Shown in pieces: positions 8,132 to 18,548 of a stretch of DNA of 59,497 bases. Where the stretch lies: assembly GCA_902619485.1 (NCBI GenBank), contig CACNEF010000005.1:1-59497 (forward strand). The letters run 5' to 3'. Under the pieces are notes generated by a model. The model saw nothing but the letters and a program-made list of their open reading frames with translations, had not been told where the DNA came from and ran no database searches. Made by a program: the position numbers and the translations under genes. The stretch comes from an uncultured SAR116 cluster alpha proteobacterium (GTDB lineage: Bacteria > Pseudomonadota > Alphaproteobacteria > Puniceispirillales > Marisalimonadaceae). Numbering within the stretch: position 1 is the stretch's first letter; each line of letters opens with the position of its first letter.

Positions 8132-11100
8132 CTAAACAACCTCTATTAGAGATTGGAACATTTCTTTAGCAGTTTGCAAAATTCGTGCCGAAGCTTGATA
8201 TGCTTGTTGAAACTCGAGTAAGTGTGCAGCTTCTTCATCAAGATTAACTCCAGCAAATTCACTTTGACTCGCCTCTGCTGCATCTAATGTGCTTGATGCT
8301 GAATCGAGAGATAACTTACTTGCTTGAACATTTGATCCTACTTTAGCAACAGTAGTATTAAAAATTTCTTGAAAATTTCCTTTATTGCCACCTGATTTGT
8401 CTGACCCTTGAAGACCTAAAATATTTACAATGTTTCTGTTGTCTCCAAAACCATCCTTATTACTTGAAAAATCAAAGCTATTATTAACTATAGTCTCATC
8501 AGAGAATTGAAATTTCGTATTATTTATTTCAAAAACTCTGTTAACGTCTAAAATTCTTGATGCAATCGAATGACCAGAAACTTTATCAAAAATTTCAACT
8601 TTATTGTTATTTGATGAATCTACCTTAATTGTAAGTTCAGGTATATCTTCTGTATATTCGCTCTCTGAAAATTTGTCATATTCAGCACTAATTTTTCTAG
8701 CACCACCTCCCATAACAAAGGTAATCAAATCCTCTGGTGGTAAATTTGTTAAACTTATTTTTTCTGCAACTGAATTTTGAATTGAACCAGATGGTACATC
8801 AACTTTTACTGGCTCACCTGAGAACGATGAAACCTTAAGACTATCATTATCAATAACAGCTCTAATGTTTTGAGTTTTTAAGCCATATACAAAATCGGCA
8901 TTAGGACTGCTTTCAATTTTAAAGTCAACTTTATCAATAGTATTGCTTAATGATAATCTACCAACTTTTTGAGTACCTACCTTTACTGTTGAAGCAGATG
9001 CACTTGTAGGCACTATAGATGAAATCTGAGAAAACACTTTGGTTCCTGTTACAGTCTCAATAGCGGCTTTTGCAGTTAAAACTTCAGTTTGTGCGTTACC
9101 AAATTGATCCAAACCCGTAATTGTATATTTTTCTCCAACATCAGACCCTGCTGGTGTGATTGTAATTACCTGTGGCTCCATAACAACCTGAGTTGCTTGT
9201 ATTCCAACCTTAATAGTACTTGCTGAATTGTTGGCGACAGTAATAGATGAAATTTCATTAAAAGAAATTGTACCAGTTGCTGTAGAGTTGTTAACTCCAG
9301 AAATTGTCTCAGTTTTAAAAACACCAGATGTATCGTAACCTGAAACCACAAAAGAGTTACTAGTTTCATTTCCATTACAAAAAATAGTTACTTTGCCATT
9401 TAATGATTTAGATTTTGCCAAGGCCCCTTCTAAATATAAATCACCTGCTGTAACTGATTGACTTGTTAACAAGCCATCATCGTCAGTGGTTGATAAAATA
9501 CCATCAGTAATTATACCAACTCCTGCTAACATATTACCATTATACAGAGAATCATCATCAGTTGTGCCTGATGATTCATTCCATGACAAGGTTATAGAAC
9601 TTGGTGGTGAACCACTAATTGCTGAGCCATCACTATTAAAAAATACTGGAACATTTTTAGTATCAAATTTTATAGTATAATTTGACTTTACATTGTTTTC
9701 CGTAACTTCAATACCAATTGCTGGACTTGATGTTGTGGGTTGAACAACAAAATTTCCAAGCATTGTAGTTGTTCCTTCTTTTAAACCAAATGTTTCTGCA
9801 TTAGCCGTATTTGCAGTATTAGAAACTAACTTAAGTTGAGCACCTTCAATTGTACCTTCTGCTGTTGCTATAAGCTCGTATCCAGATGCTGTTCCAATTT
9901 CAATGTTACCTGTGGTATTTAATGTTGGAGTAATTGAGTGAATTGTTTTAAATAAACCTAAAGATACAGCAGTTTTTCCAGAATTTGGGCCAAAAATAGT
10001 TTCAGTTTTACTTAAACCATCTGTACCTGTACCAACTATTGTAAATGAATTACTACTTTCGTCTGCAGTCGCAGTAATAGACACTCTTGTGCCTAATGAT
10101 GAAACAAAGGCTGGTGTCGTTCCAATTTCAACATCGCCATGGTCACCATCAACTCTTACTTCAGTAACTGTTTTAAAAACTTTAGTTCCTACATTAGTTG
10201 CATTGTTGCCATTCACACCAGTAATTTCATCTGTAATTACATTACCGTCTAGATCAGTACCAGTAATAGTGATTTTAAAAGCAGTATTATCATCGTTGTC
10301 GGTATTTTTAATTGTTATTCTAGAATTAAGAGATGTGCTATCTTTGAGTGCTCCAGTAAGTGGAATTACCGGAAAATTAGCATTTGATGGGTCTGGATTC
10401 ATATCTTGAACAATCCCATCACTATCTGCTGCTGTAGAATTTAAACCATTAATAGTTACAGGTGTGGCTGCAGTACCAGTCTGGGATACTGCAATCAAAT
10501 TATTTATATTTTCTGATGTTCCATTAAAGCGTGCTTTAATTCTATTTGTTTCAGGTCCTTCAACTAATACTTCTCCTGATACCATTTTAAGAGTATAGAC
10601 TTGTCCTTCAAAACTTAAATCTACAGATTTACCATCTTGAGGTAGTGCATTTAGGACAACACTTTTTACTTGAGATGTTGGCGATTGAGATCTAAGTGAT
10701 GTAAGCAATGCAGTAGAAATTTCTTTTTGTGTATCAATGTTTAATTCATTTGCATCGATGGTTGTACCCCAATTTCCGTCAGCTGCTTTAGTTCCAATCT
10801 TAATTTGTCCATTACTAGTTCCTGAAGAATTTATAGAAGTAACAGACTTAAAAATATTGGTTGTAGTTACAACACCACCATTTGATCCAACTATACTTTC
10901 TGAAATAACTTCGTTATTCAGACCCAACCCAGCAATCACAAATGTTGTTCCTGTTGTGTCTTCCCTACTCTTAATTTGAATTTTTGCTCCAAGATAATTA
11001 GACGTGCTCAATACACCATTCATTGAAATGGCACCTGAAGAAAAATTTGTTAATTGAACCAAGCTATCATCGTCATTAATATCATTATGACCAACTGTTC

Positions 11101-14100
11101 CAATATTTATATTACCACCTGGTCTAACAGTAGAGCTTATAGAACTTATAGTAGTAAATTTTGTAGAACCCGCGGCTGTATTGGCTACTGTTCCAATCTT
11201 AATGTTGCCACTTGGAGTAACTGAAGTCGTAATTGAAATTATTTTACTAAATTTTTTTGTACCTTCAGCTGTATTATTAGCTGTCTTACCTGTAATTTGT
11301 TCTGTAATAATAGTACCACTTGAGTTATATCCAGTAACTGTAAATGTGTTTTTACTTTCATCCGCAGAAGAGAAAATGGTTACAGCTGCATTTAAATTGT
11401 CGACACTACTTAAAGAACCATTTAGTGAGATAGCCCCTGCAGAACCAGGATTTCCTATAGTGAATAAGCTATCATCATCAGTAGCTCTCGCACCTGTAAT
11501 TTGTTCTGTAATAGTTGTACCACTTGCGTTTGTTCCAGTAACAGTAAATGTGTTTCCGCTTTCATCCGCAGAACAATAAATGGTTACAACTGCATTTAAG
11601 TCATTAGCATCTTTTAATGCTCCATCAAGTGTAATAGTTCCCGAAGAAGCAGGTCTATTTGAGGTGAACAAACTATCATCGTCACTCACGAATAATTTAT
11701 AATCTTTTTGATTTAAATCAATTCCATACTTTGATAACCCAACAATAGCCTTTTTACCATTAGGAGATCCAACACTATTATCTAAGTCATCAAAGATCTC
11801 GGGTTTAACAGTAACAACTTCGCCTGTTTTACTCCTATCAATATTTATATATCCATTAGTTAATGAGTCTATAACTGCTACTTTAGAAACTCCTGAATTT
11901 ATTTGTGTTGTAAAAGTTTCACTAGATGTAAATTTTATCTCACCCTTGATATTTGCTGATACTTTTTTTGTATTACTAATGTCTATTAATAATTTTGAAT
12001 TTAATTGAGAGTCGTTTTCACTAAATTTTTCAAAATCTTTTCCATATCCTTCAAGATAAAAATCTGAGGGTGCAGTTATATTTTTTAAATTAATGTCATA
12101 TCCATCTTTAGATTCAATGATTATTTTCTTAAAATCAGACGTAACTGTTGCTAATAAACCTGTCTGTGAAGAATACTCATTAATTCTTTTTGCAAGTGCT
12201 GAAATATCGCTGGCATCGATACTTGCGTTGATTGATACTGCATCAGAGTTTTTACCCTTTAAATCGAATGTTATTGCGCCACTAACACCATCATCAAACG
12301 GACCAAGTAAAACTCTTGTATTTGCTGATACATTTACTCCAGTACCCGCTAACTCGGTATTCAATTTATTAGCTAAATAAAAAGCACTAGAACCCACGGG
12401 TACATTTGTAGTTTTTTCTATATTATCATCATTAATAACTTTAAGAGTGTAGCCAACAGCTTCTGTTCCTATAGTGATCTTGCCAGCTAAATCACCATCT
12501 ATACTTATATTTCTTACCCTGCTGAAAACTTTACTACCAACTGCTGTAGTTGCATTACCACCAGGAATAGTTTCAGTTTGATATAATCCATCTAAATCAT
12601 AACCTGTAACAGTAAATGTTCTTCCTGATTCATCTTTCTCACATGCAATTGAAATATATGAATTAAGTTCTTTTGAATGTATTTTTGTTCCATCAAGCGT
12701 TATAATTCCGGAAGAAAAATCTTTTATTGAGGCGCCATTTGCGTGTGCTGCTGCTGTAGATGTAAGATTGTTAACTGTTGTTCCCCTAACTACACCTGTA
12801 AAAGAAGTTGCAGTTACACCAGTGTAAGTCACATATTCTGATCCAATTAATAATGTACCAGCTGCAGGATATCCTGTTGTACTTGCGACATTAATGGTAG
12901 TAGCCGTTGGGTCTAATGCTTGAGAAATGGTTGTATTTCTATCATGTTTTGCAGCTGTTGTACTACTTACTGCTCTGGTTACCCCAGTAAAAGTTGTTCC
13001 TGTTTTACCTGTGTACGTAAAAAGCTCGTCACCAATTTGAATAGCACCAGCAGAAGCAAATGATGAAGTGTCTGCTACAGTTATTGTTCCTGAACTAGAC
13101 ATGATGTCGCCACTTCCAATAACTAAATTTACAGCAGCGCTATGTGCATGATCCTCAGCAGTACTACCTTCTTGAGCCCTGGTTACACCTGTTAGATTAT
13201 TTCCACTGACACCTGTATATGTGAAATATTCAGAACCAATTTTAATTGTTCCTCCGGCACTAGGAAAACCTGTAGTAGACTGAAGTGGTATTTGAGTAAC
13301 AGCGCTAGTACCTAATGTTCCACCAGAGTTGTTGTAAGTTGACTGTGCACCTGTAACAGTAGTTGCAGCAGTATAATTTAATGATGTTTCTCTTAGTGTA
13401 GTTTCAATCAACGATACAGTCTTGGAAGTTAACAAACCATCCATATCAGTTTCTTGTTCATTATAACTAAGGTTTGATCCAAAACTGCTTACAAAATCTC
13501 CACTTGCTGTTTTCCTTATTATGTTTGTACCTCTATAATTATTGTTCAAATAATCATTTCTATATTCAGCACTCTCTAAAAATCCATTTTCTTTTTTTAT
13601 TAATGAAGCTATTTGAATTGCATTAAGAGATGTTCCAGATACATGCCTACCATCCCTTGTAAAAACCTGTAAATTACTAGCTGCTGTCTCACCAGCTGTT
13701 AAATTCGTAATTGAGGGAGTAAAGGAATTGCCTCTAGACAAAATTGAAGAACTCTCAATATCTAAAGAAGATGAAGCAATTGTAAGATAACCATTTGATC
13801 CAGTAGCAAATAAACCTAATTTTTTAAAATCATGTTGACTTTTCCCGTCTAACGTTAAACCAGAATTTAGTAATTTAGCAAATTCTTCAACTGATCTAAT
13901 TCCATCTCCAGGATCTGTAGCTGCAGAGCTTATTGTGATTTCTTCATCATTGCCACCATCTGTAAGTTTAATACTAAATGATGAAAAACCTTTAATATCT
14001 GCATCTGAAATTGTAAATGTAGCTGATGATTGGTTTCCAAGAGAACTTAAATTGATTGATTTTGTGGTTGAAGGAATTGTAGTCACAGGACCATCTTTTA

Positions 14101-15541
14101 AAAAAGTTGTAGCAACCAAAGGGTTTCCACTAGAAGAAAAAACTTCATCAATAGTAGAAGGATAATCTATATCAGCTTGTGTTGTTGTACCTATGATATT
14201 TAATTCTACATCACCTACATTAGATGCACTTTTTGAGACTAAATTTTTTGAAGCAGCTGCAAAATCTTCAGGATTTTGAAGATGAAATTTCATAGCTCCT
14301 GCTTTTGTTAAAGATGGAGATATTTGAAAACCATCACCATCTTGGGGTTGACCAATAATTTCAACTTGAAATCCATTAAAATTAATTTTATTTCCTACAG
14401 CCTTAGACAAACCCTTGGAATCTCTTATTTCCCAGTTATTATTTATTTTTGAATAATTAACTAAAATTTTCTCTTGGGTAATTTTACTTGGATCACCCTC
14501 AATTATATTAAATTTTAATTGTGATTTATTATTAAAATTGGCTTGTGGTAACATTGAATTCACGGAAAACATAGCTTTTCCGGATTTGCCATTTAGATCA
14601 ATTCCAGAAATTTGAATTTCGTTTACATCATTTGAAAATTGTTCTGCAAGTTGATTTATTTCGCTACTCACTGAATCAACTAAATTATAAAAATTGGAAA
14701 TCCCATATATAATACCTGAAGAAAAAATACCTGGATTTTTTCTCCCACCACCTTCATTTATAACTAGTGAAACATTTTTATCATCATATGAAGATGAAAT
14801 AGTTGAGCCTTTAGCTCTGTTGACTAAAAAAGCTCCATTACCTGAGTCACCTAATCTTACTATTGCCTCTCCCGTACCTGCGTAATCAACAGTAAAATTT
14901 AAAAGTTTTGATAAATCTATAAGCAACTTGTCTCTTGCATCTAAGACATCGTTTGATGCGTCACTTGAACCACTAGTAGCAATGAGTTTATTTATTTCCA
15001 CCAACTGATTTATATATAAGTTAGCTTCTTCAATTTTGATATCTATTTGCTTTATTGAGTTTGTTTTAAAATTTTTAAATTGATCATCATAACTATTAAA
15101 AGCAGAAGCTAATGCTTTACCAGCTTCTAAAGATACTGTTCTTGCAGAAATGCTATCAGGATTACTTGCTACATCTTGAAGAGTATCAAAAAATCTACCT
15201 ATGAAAACACCTAAATCACTTCCTGAAGGCAATAACATGTTTTCTAAGTCACTTAACTTAGAAACGAAATCATTTAACATTTCATAATCAGATTGTGAGG
15301 TTCTCGTTTTATCTGCAAGATAAGCGTCAAACGATCTACGAACATTGTTAACCCTGACACCCAAGCCTGTGCTATCTGAAACGTTTGTTGGTCCACCTGT
15401 CACACCAGCAACTTCACTGATGTCTGCACTTCTTTTATTGTATCCATCAGTGTTTATGTTAGCAATATTCTGGCCTGTTACTGATAAAGCCTGTCTATAT
15501 GCTTGAACACCTGTTTTTCCAATTTCAAATAAGGAGGCCAT
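8132..15541 (-). CDS. flgK: Flagellar hook-associated protein FlgK, giant (2469 aa)
   Basis: FlgK (HAP1) forms the ring between hook and filament. The ends are canonical: SLFEIGKTGVQAYRQALSVT with NIANINTDGYNKR at the start, and NLDEEAAHLLEFQQAYQASA at the end. FlgK is usually ~450-650 aa; here roughly 1,850 extra residues lie between ~435 and ~2300. They comprise three module-A copies (~745-935), eight module-B copies (between ~957 and ~2194), and acidic DDDSL/DxDG linkers. The frame is open throughout, so this is not a fusion artefact from a frameshift within the visible sequence. The start overlaps the flgJ stop (TAATG). The gene alone is 7.4 kb, a large cost in an AT-rich genome. Family identity is secure; the function of the insert is unknown. 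Confidence 0.95.
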   Translation of the reverse strand: MASLFEIGKTGVQAYRQALSVTGQNIANINTDGYNKRSADISEVAGVTGGPTNVSDSTGLGVRVNNVRRSFDAYLADKTRTSQSDYEMLNDFVSKLSDLENMLLPSGSDLGVFIGRFFDTLQDVASNPDSISARTVSLEAGKALASAFNSYDDQFKNFKTNSIKQIDIKIEEANLYINQLVEINKLIATSGSSDASNDVLDARDKLLIDLSKLLNFTVDYAGTGEAIVRLGDSGNGAFLVNRAKGSTISSSYDDKNVSLVINEGGGRKNPGIFSSGIIYGISNFYNLVDSVSSEINQLAEQFSNDVNEIQISGIDLNGKSGKAMFSVNSMLPQANFNNKSQLKFNIIEGDPSKITQEKILVNYSKINNNWEIRDSKGLSKAVGNKINFNGFQVEIIGQPQDGDGFQISPSLTKAGAMKFHLQNPEDFAAASKNLVSKSASNVGDVELNIIGTTTQADIDYPSTIDEVFSSSGNPLVATTFLKDGPVTTIPSTTKSINLSSLGNQSSATFTISDADIKGFSSFSIKLTDGGNDEEITISSAATDPGDGIRSVEEFAKLLNSGLTLDGKSQHDFKKLGLFATGSNGYLTIASSSLDIESSSILSRGNSFTPSITNLTAGETAASNLQVFTRDGRHVSGTSLNAIQIASLIKKENGFLESAEYRNDYLNNNYRGTNIIRKTASGDFVSSFGSNLSYNEQETDMDGLLTSKTVSLIETTLRETSLNYTAATTVTGAQSTYNNSGGTLGTSAVTQIPLQSTTGFPSAGGTIKIGSEYFTYTGVSGNNLTGVTRAQEGSTAEDHAHSAAVNLVIGSGDIMSSSGTITVADTSSFASAGAIQIGDELFTYTGKTGTTFTGVTRAVSSTTAAKHDRNTTISQALDPTATTINVASTTGYPAAGTLLIGSEYVTYTGVTATSFTGVVRGTTVNNLTSTAAAHANGASIKDFSSGIITLDGTKIHSKELNSYISIACEKDESGRTFTVTGYDLDGLYQTETIPGGNATTAVGSKVFSRVRNISIDGDLAGKITIGTEAVGYTLKVINDDNIEKTTNVPVGSSAFYLANKLNTELAGTGVNVSANTRVLLGPFDDGVSGAITFDLKGKNSDAVSINASIDASDISALAKRINEYSSQTGLLATVTSDFKKIIIESKDGYDINLKNITAPSDFYLEGYGKDFEKFSENDSQLNSKLLIDISNTKKVSANIKGEIKFTSSETFTTQINSGVSKVAVIDSLTNGYINIDRSKTGEVVTVKPEIFDDLDNSVGSPNGKKAIVGLSKYGIDLNQKDYKLFVSDDDSLFTSNRPASSGTITLDGALKDANDLNAVVTIYCSADESGNTFTVTGTNASGTTITEQITGARATDDDSLFTIGNPGSAGAISLNGSLSSVDNLNAAVTIFSSADESKNTFTVTGYNSSGTIITEQITGKTANNTAEGTKKFSKIISITTSVTPSGNIKIGTVANTAAGSTKFTTISSISSTVRPGGNINIGTVGHNDINDDDSLVQLTNFSSGAISMNGVLSTSNYLGAKIQIKSREDTTGTTFVIAGLGLNNEVISESIVGSNGGVVTTTNIFKSVTSINSSGTSNGQIKIGTKAADGNWGTTIDANELNIDTQKEISTALLTSLRSQSPTSQVKSVVLNALPQDGKSVDLSFEGQVYTLKMVSGEVLVEGPETNRIKARFNGTSENINNLIAVSQTGTAATPVTINGLNSTAADSDGIVQDMNPDPSNANFPVIPLTGALKDSTSLNSRITIKNTDNDDNTAFKITITGTDLDGNVITDEITGVNGNNATNVGTKVFKTVTEVRVDGDHGDVEIGTTPAFVSSLGTRVSITATADESSNSFTIVGTGTDGLSKTETIFGPNSGKTAVSLGLFKTIHSITPTLNTTGNIEIGTASGYELIATAEGTIEGAQLKLVSNTANTANAETFGLKEGTTTMLGNFVVQPTTSSPAIGIEVTENNVKSNYTIKFDTKNVPVFFNSDGSAISGSPPSSITLSWNESSGTTDDDSLYNGNMLAGVGIITDGILSTTDDDGLLTSQSVTAGDLYLEGALAKSKSLNGKVTIFCNGNETSNSFVVSGYDTSGVFKTETISGVNNSTATGTISFNEISSITVANNSASTIKVGIQATQVVMEPQVITITPAGSDVGEKYTITGLDQFGNAQTEVLTAKAAIETVTGTKVFSQISSIVPTSASASTVKVGTQKVGRLSLSNTIDKVDFKIESSPNADFVYGLKTQNIRAVIDNDSLKVSSFSGEPVKVDVPSGSIQNSVAEKISLTNLPPEDLITFVMGGGARKISAEYDKFSESEYTEDIPELTIKVDSSNNNKVEIFDKVSGHSIASRILDVNRVFEINNTKFQFSDETIVNNSFDFSSNKDGFGDNRNIVNILGLQGSDKSGGNKGNFQEIFNTTVAKVGSNVQASKLSLDSASSTLDAAEASQSEFAGVNLDEEAAHLLEFQQAYQASARILQTAKEMFQSLIEVV
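8960..12670 (-). repeat. Eight module-B repeats in flgK
   Basis: Each copy follows the pattern xxTFTVTGxDxxGxxxTExITG ... xGTKxFxxIxSI ... SGxIxIGT. Approximate copies are at 12670-12440, 11600-11460 (truncated), 11400-11090 (with an extended tail), 11000-10770, 10330-10110, 10095-9885, 9400-9180 and 9175-8960. Several are preceded by an acidic linker (DDDSL) and a short GxIxLxGxLxxxxxLN strand pair. Similar modules are known to me from tailed-phage virion proteins (recollection, not a search). Confidence 0.8.
12735..13310 (-). repeat. Three module-A repeats in flgK
   Basis: Three adjacent ~55-60 aa units share the pattern (T)xxFxxxGxIxIGxExxTYTGxxxxxFTGVTR...A..H, for example GTLLIGSEYVTYTG and GAIQIGDELFTYTG. 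The same module occurs three times in FlgE. Confidence 0.85.
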
Positions 15542-15873
15542 TATTTATCCTTCTTTGGATGCACATGGGATTGAAATTGTTTTATTAATGCCTCAGCAAT
15601 ACCAAAGTTATTCTTTTTGGATAAAATTTCTGAATATTCCATATCAAGCATATTATTGAATGTATCTTGTGCTTCAGAACTAAATATTCCTTCTGCTAAC
15701 TTACTTTGCCTTGCTTGTTTAAGCATTTGATAAACAAAAATAGACTCAAACTGATCAGCAACAATTCCTAAATCATTATTACTATGTTTTTGCAATAAAT
15801 TGATCTTCTTTTCATCTACTGATTTTGTAGCTAAATGACTAATTTGATTAACTTTAGATAATGAATTATCCAT
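15541..15873 (-). CDS. flgJ: FlgJ-type rod-binding protein (N-terminal domain only)
   Basis: FlgJ caps the growing rod in the periplasm. The 110-aa protein has the Rod-binding signature: DQFESIFVYQMLKQARQSK (~38-56) and the AQDTFNNMLDMEYSEIL segment. It lacks the C-terminal muramidase domain found in enterobacterial FlgJ, as is usual for alphaproteobacteria, where a separate lytic enzyme opens the peptidoglycan. No lytic enzyme gene is visible nearby. It sits between flgI and flgK and overlaps the flgK start by one base. Confidence 0.88.
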   Translation of the reverse strand: MDNSLSKVNQISHLATKSVDEKKINLLQKHSNNDLGIVADQFESIFVYQMLKQARQSKLAEGIFSSEAQDTFNNMLDMEYSEILSKKNNFGIAEALIKQFQSHVHPKKDK

Positions 15874-15884
15874 TAACTCATCCT

Positions 15885-17009
15885 TTAAATTATAATCATT
15901 TGGGCTCTTAACGCACCAGCGGCTCTTAAAGCTTCTAGGATTGCAACTAAGTCAGAACTTGTGGTTCCAATTGCATTGATTGCGTCAACAACATCTGCTA
16001 GGGAAGTTCCCGCATCAAAAACAAATGCAGATGCTGTATCTGCACCAGCTTTTATTTCTGTATCGTTTTGTGTATTGGCATCTGTTGCTTGAGTAATATT
16101 TCCAGCATCATCAAATAATGTTTGTCCTGGAGTAGTATTTGTATCTTCATTAACCTTAACAGTTAAACTTCCATGACTTACTGCAGCTGGGGTTACTCTT
16201 ACATCACCTCCAATAACAATTGTTCCAGTTCTTGCATTCACAACAACTTTTGCAATTGGGGATGCAGGATCTACCTCAATATTTTCTAATAAACTCATAA
16301 AACTAACTTTTTGAGAAGGATCTTTGGGAGCTCTTACAGAAATTGAAGTGTGATCTAAAGCTTTAGCAACATCAGGACCAAATACTTTATTAATTTCTTC
16401 GGTAATTCTATTAGCAGTTGTAAAATCTCCTTGATGTAAATTCATTACAAAATTATTAGAATTAATAAAAGGCGCTTCAACCATTCTCTCAACCGTTGCA
16501 CCATTTGCAATAGTACCAACTGTAGGAATATTTACTGATAATGAAGAACCATCAGCACCTTCAACACCAAAACCTCCTACAGCAAGATTACCTTGAGCAA
16601 TGGCATAGGTTTTACCATCCGCCCCCTTCAAAGGTGTCATTAACAGAGTACCACCTCTTAGACTTTTAGCTTTTCCCATTGATGATACAGTCACACCAAT
16701 TTTTTGACCTACTTTTGTAAATGGATCTAAGTCTGCAGTAATCATAACAGCAGCAGAATTTTTCCCACTTAAGCTACCTGCATCTACATTCATTCCAAAT
16801 TGTGATATTGTTGATTGCATACTTTGAAGTGTTACTGCGAGTGATGAGTCACCCGTTCCATCTAAACCCACAACAATTCCATAACCCATTAATTGGTTTG
16901 ATCTAATTCCAGCAAAGCTAACCATATCTTTCAATCTATCTGCAAAAACAGCTTGAGTTATTGTAGACAAAAGAAAAATAAAGAAAAAATGTAGTTTAAA
17001 ACTTTTCAT
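15885..17009 (-). CDS. flgI: Flagellar P-ring protein FlgI
   Basis: FlgI polymerises around the rod in the peptidoglycan layer. The 374-aa protein has a Sec signal peptide (cleavage near VFA/DRL, ~24), the family start [20 protein letters not shown] followed by [10 protein letters not shown], and the C-terminal segment [20 protein letters not shown], all typical. Length is usual for FlgI. It lies between flgH and flgJ with short gaps. Confidence 0.97.
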   Translation of the reverse strand: MKSFKLHFFFIFLLSTITQAVFADRLKDMVSFAGIRSNQLMGYGIVVGLDGTGDSSLAVTLQSMQSTISQFGMNVDAGSLSGKNSAAVMITADLDPFTKVGQKIGVTVSSMGKAKSLRGGTLLMTPLKGADGKTYAIAQGNLAVGGFGVEGADGSSLSVNIPTVGTIANGATVERMVEAPFINSNNFVMNLHQGDFTTANRITEEINKVFGPDVAKALDHTSISVRAPKDPSQKVSFMSLLENIEVDPASPIAKVVVNARTGTIVIGGDVRVTPAAVSHGSLTVKVNEDTNTTPGQTLFDDAGNITQATDANTQNDTEIKAGADTASAFVFDAGTSLADVVDAINAIGTTSSDLVAILEALRAAGALRAQMIII

Positions 17010-17020
17010 AATTAAATTCC

Positions 17021-17683
17021 TTAAAATGGTGAAATGGCTCTAAAAATTTTGCTACCCCAACCTGGTTTTGAAGCACTATCAAGTATTCCTGCACCTACAT
17101 ACTCTATTTGTGCCTCTGCAATCTTTGCAGAAGAAACAGTATTAGTAGTAGATATATCCTCTGGTCTTATAATGCCACTAAGACGAATATATTCAGTACC
17201 CTCAGTGATTCTTAACTTCTTTTGACCTTTAATTTCTAAGTTACCATTTGGGAATACTCTGACTATTGTAGCTGACAGTGTTCCACTTAAACTATTAGAC
17301 TGATTTGTAGCCATAGATCCAGCAAATGAATTAGTTTTTTGAGCACTTCCACCTAATCCCGCAAAATTTCTTAAAATACCTGTTGGTCCAATCTCAGCTC
17401 CGATAACATCAGCTTTGGCAGAAGAATTTGTAACAGCTTTATTAGATGAAAAAGTTTCACTTAAAGTAACTGATAAAATGTCTCCAACTTTTTTTGCTCT
17501 TCTATCTGAAGAAAAAAGTCCTGATGAGCTAGTGCTATATATTGATCCATTAGATGGTTCGGCTCGTTCAAATTCTTCAAATGATGGTTTTAGTGGTTTG
17601 AACTGTTGATTATTTACTTCTTCAACATAACTCGCACAACCACCTAGTATAAAGAGAGGTATAAGAAAAATTATTATTTTCAT
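17021..17683 (-). CDS. flgH: Flagellar L-ring lipoprotein FlgH
   Basis: FlgH forms the outer-membrane bushing of the basal body. The 220-aa protein starts with a lipoprotein signal and lipobox LGGC (Cys16). Family features include [18 protein letters not shown]-type beta core (~55-75), [12 protein letters not shown] and [11 protein letters not shown]. The L and P ring genes together prove an outer membrane and thin peptidoglycan architecture. Confidence 0.96.
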   Translation of the reverse strand: MKIIIFLIPLFILGGCASYVEEVNNQQFKPLKPSFEEFERAEPSNGSIYSTSSSGLFSSDRRAKKVGDILSVTLSETFSSNKAVTNSSAKADVIGAEIGPTGILRNFAGLGGSAQKTNSFAGSMATNQSNSLSGTLSATIVRVFPNGNLEIKGQKKLRITEGTEYIRLSGIIRPEDISTTNTVSSAKIAEAQIEYVGAGILDSASKPGWGSKIFRAISPF

Positions 17684-17698
17684 TGTAGATCCTACAAA

Positions 17699-18484
17699 TT
17701 AAAGATTTTGACTTATAAATCTAAGCATGTCGTCAACTCCTGAAATTGCTTTTGAGTTAACTTCATATGCTCTTTGTGTTTCAATCATGTCAACTAATTC
17801 TTGAACAACATTTACATTTGAACTTTCAAGCGCACCCTGAACTAAACTTCCAAATCCATTCTCAAATGGATTGGCTATTACAGCTGGACCACTTGCAGGT
17901 GTTTCAACTAACATTGATTGCCCGATTGGTTGTAAACCCCTTGCATTAGCAAAATCTGCTAACTGGAACTGTCCAACCTCTTCTTCTTCAACTTCTCCAG
18001 GATTTTGAACTGATACAATACCATCAGCTGATATGTTAATGTTTGTCACTCCCTCAGGAATTTCAATTTCTGGTTGAATAACATAACCAGAAGCCGTAGT
18101 TAGAAGACCTTCAGCATTTCTTCCAAAAGCACCATTTCTTGTAAATCCAATTCTTCCATCTGGCATTAGAACTTGAAAAAAACCAGAACCATCTATTGAT
18201 AAATCTAATGCATTGTCTGTTGATACAATGTTGCCCTGTGTAAATAGTTTATCTGCATTTATAATACGTACACCTGTTCCTACAGAAAAAGCAGAATTAG
18301 TTCTTGTTTCACCGGATGTCTGGGCACCTGACGCTTTTATAACTTGATATAATAGAGTTTCAAAATTTGCTCTGTCTCTTTTAAAGCCAGTAGTATTAAC
18401 GTTTGCAAGGTTATTTGCAATTACTTGCATTCTACTATTTTGAGCATTTAAACCAGTTTTGGCCACGTGCATTGCATTAGACAT
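17699..18484 (-). CDS. flgG: Flagellar distal rod protein FlgG
   Basis: FlgG forms the distal rod. The 261-aa protein has the flagellar rod signature NNLANVNTTGFKRDRANFE (~26-44), the central SIDGSGFFQVLMPDGR, and the C-terminal LESSNVNVVQELVDMIETQR motif. Length matches the usual ~260. It is the first gene of the flgG-H-I-J-K-L run and has its own sigma-54 promoter (18518-18533). Confidence 0.97.
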   Translation of the reverse strand: MSNAMHVAKTGLNAQNSRMQVIANNLANVNTTGFKRDRANFETLLYQVIKASGAQTSGETRTNSAFSVGTGVRIINADKLFTQGNIVSTDNALDLSIDGSGFFQVLMPDGRIGFTRNGAFGRNAEGLLTTASGYVIQPEIEIPEGVTNINISADGIVSVQNPGEVEEEEVGQFQLADFANARGLQPIGQSMLVETPASGPAVIANPFENGFGSLVQGALESSNVNVVQELVDMIETQRAYEVNSKAISGVDDMLRFISQNL

Positions 18485-18517
18485 ATTCTACTCCTTCTTT
18501 TGAATATAGAATAATAA

Positions 18518-18533
18518 TGCAATTGATATGCCA
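18518..18533 (-). promoter_or_regulatory. Sigma-54 promoter for flgG-flgL
   Basis: On the minus strand the site reads TGGCATATCAATTGCA, an almost perfect RpoN -24/-12 element with correct GG-N10-GC spacing. It lies in the 64-bp gap between flgF and flgG, about 34 bp upstream of the flgG ATG. Confidence 0.82.
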
Positions 18534-18548
18534 ATGTCTTAAGGAAAA

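Noticed and set aside
8960-13310. Regularly spaced similar DNA segments that could suggest a CRISPR array or tandem DNA repeats
   Set aside because: The repetition is at protein level inside one open frame, unit length is ~150-250 bp and the DNA copies are diverged; spacer-repeat structure is absent.
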